DNA of 9,785 nt. Source: an uncultured Clostridia bacterium (GTDB lineage: Bacteria > Bacillota > Clostridia > Christensenellales > CAG-917). This document shows positions 7,288 through 9,785 of the stretch, piece by piece (position 1 is the first letter of the stretch; every line of letters starts with the position of its first letter). Under the pieces are notes generated by a model. It saw only the letters and a program-made list of their open reading frames with translations, was not told the DNA's origin and made no database searches. The translations under genes and the position numbers were made by a program. Where the stretch lies: NCBI GenBank assembly GCA_937881285.1, contig CALGEU010000266.1, positions 1 through 9,785 on the forward strand, read 5' to 3'.

Positions 7288-8310
7288 ATGGGTGAAGTTT
7301 TTCTCGACGCATTATTAGACAGTCTGAAAATACTTGCGGTCGTGGTGGTTTTCAGTGTGATAATCGCGCTTATTGAACCGAAATTGTCCGAAAAAGTCAG
7401 GCTGAAAGGCAAACTCGCTCCGCTTATCGGGGTGAGCGTTTCACTGTTGCCGCAATGCGGATTTTCAATCGTCGCAACCGACCTTTATCAGAAGCGACAC
7501 ATCACCGTCGGCACGCTTATAGGCGTGTATCTCGCAACGAGTGACGAAGCGTTGCCTATATTCCTTGGCAATCCGCAAAAAGCGTTGCACGTGCTTCCGC
7601 TCATCGCTCTCAAATTTTTGCTCGGTCTCGTTCTCGGCTACGCAATAGACGCGATTTTCTCAAAGAGCAGAAAGAAAGTGGAACATCACGTCGCTCATTG
7701 CGACGAGCAATACAAAATAAGACTCACCGATTGCACCAGCGCAGAACTCGTCGAAAAAACGGAAGATAAAGAAGAAGCCGTCGAACATTGCGATTGCGAC
7801 GAGTGCAAAGAGTGCGAAAGACAAGAAGAACTTGCTATAGAGAAAGAAAAAGAAAGCGAAAAATCGGCGAAGAAACCAAAATCAGAAAAGGCGGAAAAAC
7901 TCGACAGATATCTCGTTCATCCGCTTCTTCACTCGCTTGAAATATTTGCATACGTATTCGTCGTAAACGTCATTCTCGGCATCGTTATGTACTACGTCGG
8001 TGAAGACAAACTCGTGGCGTTTCTCACGCAAAACAAGTATCTTGCGCCGCTTCTTTCGGTGCTTGTGGGTGCAATTCCCAACTGCGTGTCTTCCGTTGTG
8101 ATAAGCGAATTGTACATCATGGGCGGACTCGGATTCGGTGCTACTCTCGGCGGACTATGCATGAACGCGGGGCTTGGATTTGTGTATCTCTTCAAAGACG
8201 TGAAACACACAAAACGCAACCTTGCGATATTCTTTGCAATGTTTGCGATAAGCGTTGCGGTTGCATACATATTCTCGGCAATCTTCAACTTCGACGTGCT
8301 GAAATTCTGA
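7288..8310 (+). CDS. Putative manganese/heavy-metal exporter (ArsP_2-type permease)
   Basis: The protein has 340 residues and resembles the clostridial 'putative manganese transporter' or '10TM heavy-metal exporter' family. It is built as two related halves. The N-terminal half has LPQCGFS at 54-60, a conserved RHITVGT segment and TSDEALP at 84-90. The C-terminal half has the matching IPNCVSS at 263-269 and MNAGLGF at 292-298. These Cys-containing loops are the family's likely ion path. About four helices lie in each half (roughly 10-124 and 218-333). The halves are joined by a charged cytoplasmic loop at 125-215 carrying HHVAHC (133-138) and HCDCDECKEC (167-176), a probable metal-binding or sensing segment. 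Substrate is inferred from family naming only; arsenic or another metal is possible. It has its own promoter and no Mn riboswitch. No clear terminator follows it, so read-through toward dnaN is possible. Confidence 0.8.
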   Translation: MGEVFLDALLDSLKILAVVVVFSVIIALIEPKLSEKVRLKGKLAPLIGVSVSLLPQCGFSIVATDLYQKRHITVGTLIGVYLATSDEALPIFLGNPQKALHVLPLIALKFLLGLVLGYAIDAIFSKSRKKVEHHVAHCDEQYKIRLTDCTSAELVEKTEDKEEAVEHCDCDECKECERQEELAIEKEKESEKSAKKPKSEKAEKLDRYLVHPLLHSLEIFAYVFVVNVILGIVMYYVGEDKLVAFLTQNKYLAPLLSVLVGAIPNCVSSVVISELYIMGGLGFGATLGGLCMNAGLGFVYLFKDVKHTKRNLAIFFAMFAISVAVAYIFSAIFNFDVLKF

Positions 8311-8350
8311 AATAGTCTCTTTTCGAGAACGGAAAAATCACGACGAATTG

Positions 8351-8593
8351 CACACGGATAATACAAAAATCGCGTTATCCACACACGGATGTCGATAAGT
8401 TGCGGGTTGTGTTGATAAAATGCGGATATATACACACCGTTTATCCACACAAAATATCGCCTGATTTACCAACATATTGCGCTTTTTAAGGCGACAACAC
8501 GGCATAGTTTGTGGTGTAGGTTTGATTTTCCACTTGTCAACAGATCTTATATATGTTATCATTATGAAAGAAAATATATCAATAAATAATATA
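8351..8593. other. DnaA-box cluster plus A+T-rich stretch (oriC-like)
   Basis: This is the core of the 291-base gap before dnaN. Perfect DnaA boxes TTATCCACA lie at 8375-8383 and 8441-8449 (+). One-mismatch boxes lie at 8390-8398 and 8410-8418 (both reading TTATCGACA and TTATCAACA on the - strand) and at 8526-8534 (TTTTCCACT, +). Weaker candidates are 8466-8474 and 8534-8542. CACACGGAT occurs twice (8351-8359, 8382-8390). Positions 8547-8593 contain only 5 G/C in 47 bases, a good candidate unwinding element. Box cluster followed by an A+T-rich stretch and then dnaN matches the dnaA-dnaN intergenic part of many Gram-positive origins. Against it, dnaA is not the upstream gene. A DnaA-regulated promoter region is the main alternative. 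Confidence 0.65.
8534..8562 (+). promoter_or_regulatory. dnaN promoter overlapping DnaA boxes
   Basis: TTGTCA (8534-8539, five of six) and TATCAT (8557-8562, five of six) are 17 nt apart, and TGT at 8554-8556 gives an extended -10 element. Transcription would start near 8569, leaving a leader of about 33 nt. The -35 box lies inside the weak DnaA site 8534-8542 and touches the better site 8526-8534, so bound DnaA could repress or modulate dnaN. Confidence 0.6.
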
Positions 8594-8601
8594 GGCGAAA
8601 A

Positions 8602-9702
8602 ATGAAACTTATTTGTCAAGGAAACGAATTGAGCGATGCTCTTGCAAAAGTTGTAAAAGCACTTCCCGTGAAGCGCAACAACCCGATTCTCGACGGCGTG
8701 AAACTCACTGCACTCGGTGACACTCTCACCATTTTTGCAACCGATCTCGAACTCGCAATCGAAAAGAAAATCAACGCGCAAGTTCTCATCGAAGGCGAAA
8801 TCGTCGTTCCCGGCAAACTTTTTGCCGACTACGCAAAGAAAATCGAAGAAGAACAAGTCGAACTCGACGGCACCGATCCCACGAAACTCATCATCAAGTA
8901 TCTTGACAGCGAACTTATGATAAAATGCTTCAGTGCGGACGAATACCCCGTGTTCAAAGAAGTAGACACGCAAAATTCTTTCATCATTTTGAAGAAAGAA
9001 CTCAAAGACATAATTTCAAAAGTCATCTTCAACGTTGCCGTTGACGAAGCAAGACCGTCTCTTCGCGGTGTTTGCCTTAACGTCAAAGACGAAGAAGTCG
9101 AAGCGGTTGCTTCCGACGGATACCGCCTTGCTCTTGCAAAAGCGCAAATCAACAACAACGGCGTCATAGACAAAATCGTCGTCCCGTCAAAGAGCATGAA
9201 CGAACTTGCTCGTCTCATCGACGAAGGCGAAGAAACTATCACCGTTTTCGTTGAAAAGAACTATATAATGGTTGACCTTTTCCACACCAAAATCGTCACT
9301 CGTCTTATCGGTGAAGATTATATCAACTACGAAAAGATTATCCCCAGTGTGTTCACAACTTCCGTCACCGTGGACAAGAAACTCTTTGAAAACGCAATCG
9401 ACCGTGTCTCTCTCATCAACCGCGCAGAGAAAAAATCCTACGTCAAGATGGAAATCAAAGAAGATACGCTCGCACTCAACGCTCACTCCGAAGACGGCGA
9501 AATCAACGAAAAAGTCACAATCGGACTCAAAGGCAAAGATCTCACGATAGGCTTCAATTCAAAATACATCATTGATTGTATGCATGCAATTGACGAGCCG
9601 TTCGTGACTCTCAACTTCACCACTTCCACTGCCCCGGGAATCATCAAGGGCGAGTCGGACAGATGGTTGTATCTTATACTTCCCTTGCGAGTCATAGGCT
9701 AA
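8602..9702 (+). CDS. dnaN: DNA polymerase III beta subunit (sliding clamp)
   Basis: The protein has 366 residues, the usual full length. It forms the ring-shaped dimer that holds the replicative polymerase on DNA and docks many repair proteins in the cytoplasm. Three repeated clamp domains are seen at about 1-118, 125-245 and 246-366. Recognisable features are KRNNPILDGVKL near 24-35, FSADEYPVF near 110-118, SDGYRLA at 171-177 (partner-binding pocket side) and the C-terminal LILPLR at 358-363, the counterpart of the LPMR end of the E. coli clamp. The ATG at 8602 has only a weak AGG (8593-8595) upstream. Upstream lie DnaA boxes and a candidate promoter. The usual neighbour dnaA is absent on the left, and the window ends too soon to see recF or an S4-domain gene on the right. 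In 8641-8760 I count 38 C against 22 G, a C-excess discussed under findings. Confidence 0.97.
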   Translation: MKLICQGNELSDALAKVVKALPVKRNNPILDGVKLTALGDTLTIFATDLELAIEKKINAQVLIEGEIVVPGKLFADYAKKIEEEQVELDGTDPTKLIIKYLDSELMIKCFSADEYPVFKEVDTQNSFIILKKELKDIISKVIFNVAVDEARPSLRGVCLNVKDEEVEAVASDGYRLALAKAQINNNGVIDKIVVPSKSMNELARLIDEGEETITVFVEKNYIMVDLFHTKIVTRLIGEDYINYEKIIPSVFTTSVTVDKKLFENAIDRVSLINRAEKKSYVKMEIKEDTLALNAHSEDGEINEKVTIGLKGKDLTIGFNSKYIIDCMHAIDEPFVTLNFTTSTAPGIIKGESDRWLYLILPLRVIG

Positions 9703-9785
9703 AAAAACGCGCTAAATAGCGAATAACTGTGGACGCGATTGACGCAAAGCGTAACAATCGCTATTCCGTCACTTCGTTCCTTACA
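9701..9785. repeat. Nested inverted repeats after dnaN (terminator or small repeat element)
   Basis: The strongest fold is GCGATTG (9735-9741) plus ACGC (9742-9745), loop AAA, GCGT (9749-9752), a 2-nt bulge, then CAATCGC (9755-9761): 11 base pairs. A competing long-range pair is AATAGCGA (9715-9722) with TCGCTATT (9758-9765). A short hairpin CGCTA (9710-9714)/TAGCG (9717-9721) is followed on the - strand by CG and seven T residues (9707-9701), so it could terminate a gene reading leftward from beyond the window. No T-run follows on the + strand, so it is not an ordinary dnaN terminator. The dense symmetry suggests a dispersed palindromic element cut by the window edge. No coding frame is seen. 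Confidence 0.55.

Noticed and set aside
8311..8340. Terminator after the exporter gene
   Set aside because: Only a 4-bp TCTC/GAGA stem is seen and no T-run follows.
8353..8361. Additional DnaA box on the - strand (TTATCCGTG)
   Set aside because: Three mismatches to TTATCCACA; counted only as part of the CACACGGAT direct repeat.
8338..8973. Open frame of 211 codons on the - strand across the DnaA-box region and dnaN
   Set aside because: It spans the regulatory region and the start of dnaN antisense, is Phe/Asp/Cys-rich and has no recognisable domain.
1..9785. CRISPR arrays, tRNA or rRNA genes, transposases
   Set aside because: No regularly spaced repeats, cloverleaf or rRNA-like segments, and no transposase or integrase motifs were seen on either strand.

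Overview
The window looks like a chromosomal segment of an uncultured, low-to-mid GC, Gram-positive-type bacterium, most likely a gut-type clostridium in the broad sense. The grounds are strong AGGAG/AAGGA ribosome binding sites, a lipoprotein signal without outer-membrane machinery nearby, U-tailed terminators, and a Firmicutes-like beta clamp and putative manganese/heavy-metal exporter. The exact lineage is inference. All seven convincing genes lie on the + strand and fill most of the window.

Region 1 (1-5930) is an uncharacterised cell-envelope locus. A 1107-residue lipoprotein with beta-rich, Ig-like C-terminal modules is followed by two membrane proteins that overlap by 8 nt. The two membrane proteins share one plan: three N-terminal membrane helices, a large probably extracellular domain, and a C-terminal anchor. 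They appear to be diverged paralogues. A 14-bp hairpin without a U-tract separates the lipoprotein from the pair, and a strong terminator closes the unit at 5894-5928. I recognise no named system here; it is the best candidate for something undescribed.

Region 2 (5930-7220) has its own promoter. It holds a six-helix membrane protein translationally coupled (ATGA overlap) to a small YhbQ/YazA-type GIY-YIG protein, and ends at a terminator with alternative folds.

Region 3 (7250-8310) is a putative manganese/heavy-metal exporter of the ArsP_2 type. It has a His/Cys-rich cytoplasmic loop and a consensus promoter so close to the ATG that the mRNA should be leaderless.

Region 4 (8311-9785) carries a cluster of DnaA boxes followed by an 89% A+T stretch, then dnaN (beta sliding clamp), then a block of nested inverted repeats at the right edge. 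The DnaA-box cluster resembles the dnaA-dnaN intergenic part of oriC, but the gene upstream is the exporter, not dnaA. The upstream genes also all point toward the cluster. It may therefore be a relocated origin, a rearranged remnant, or a DnaA-controlled dnaN promoter. A candidate dnaN promoter overlaps two of the boxes, which would link clamp expression to DnaA.
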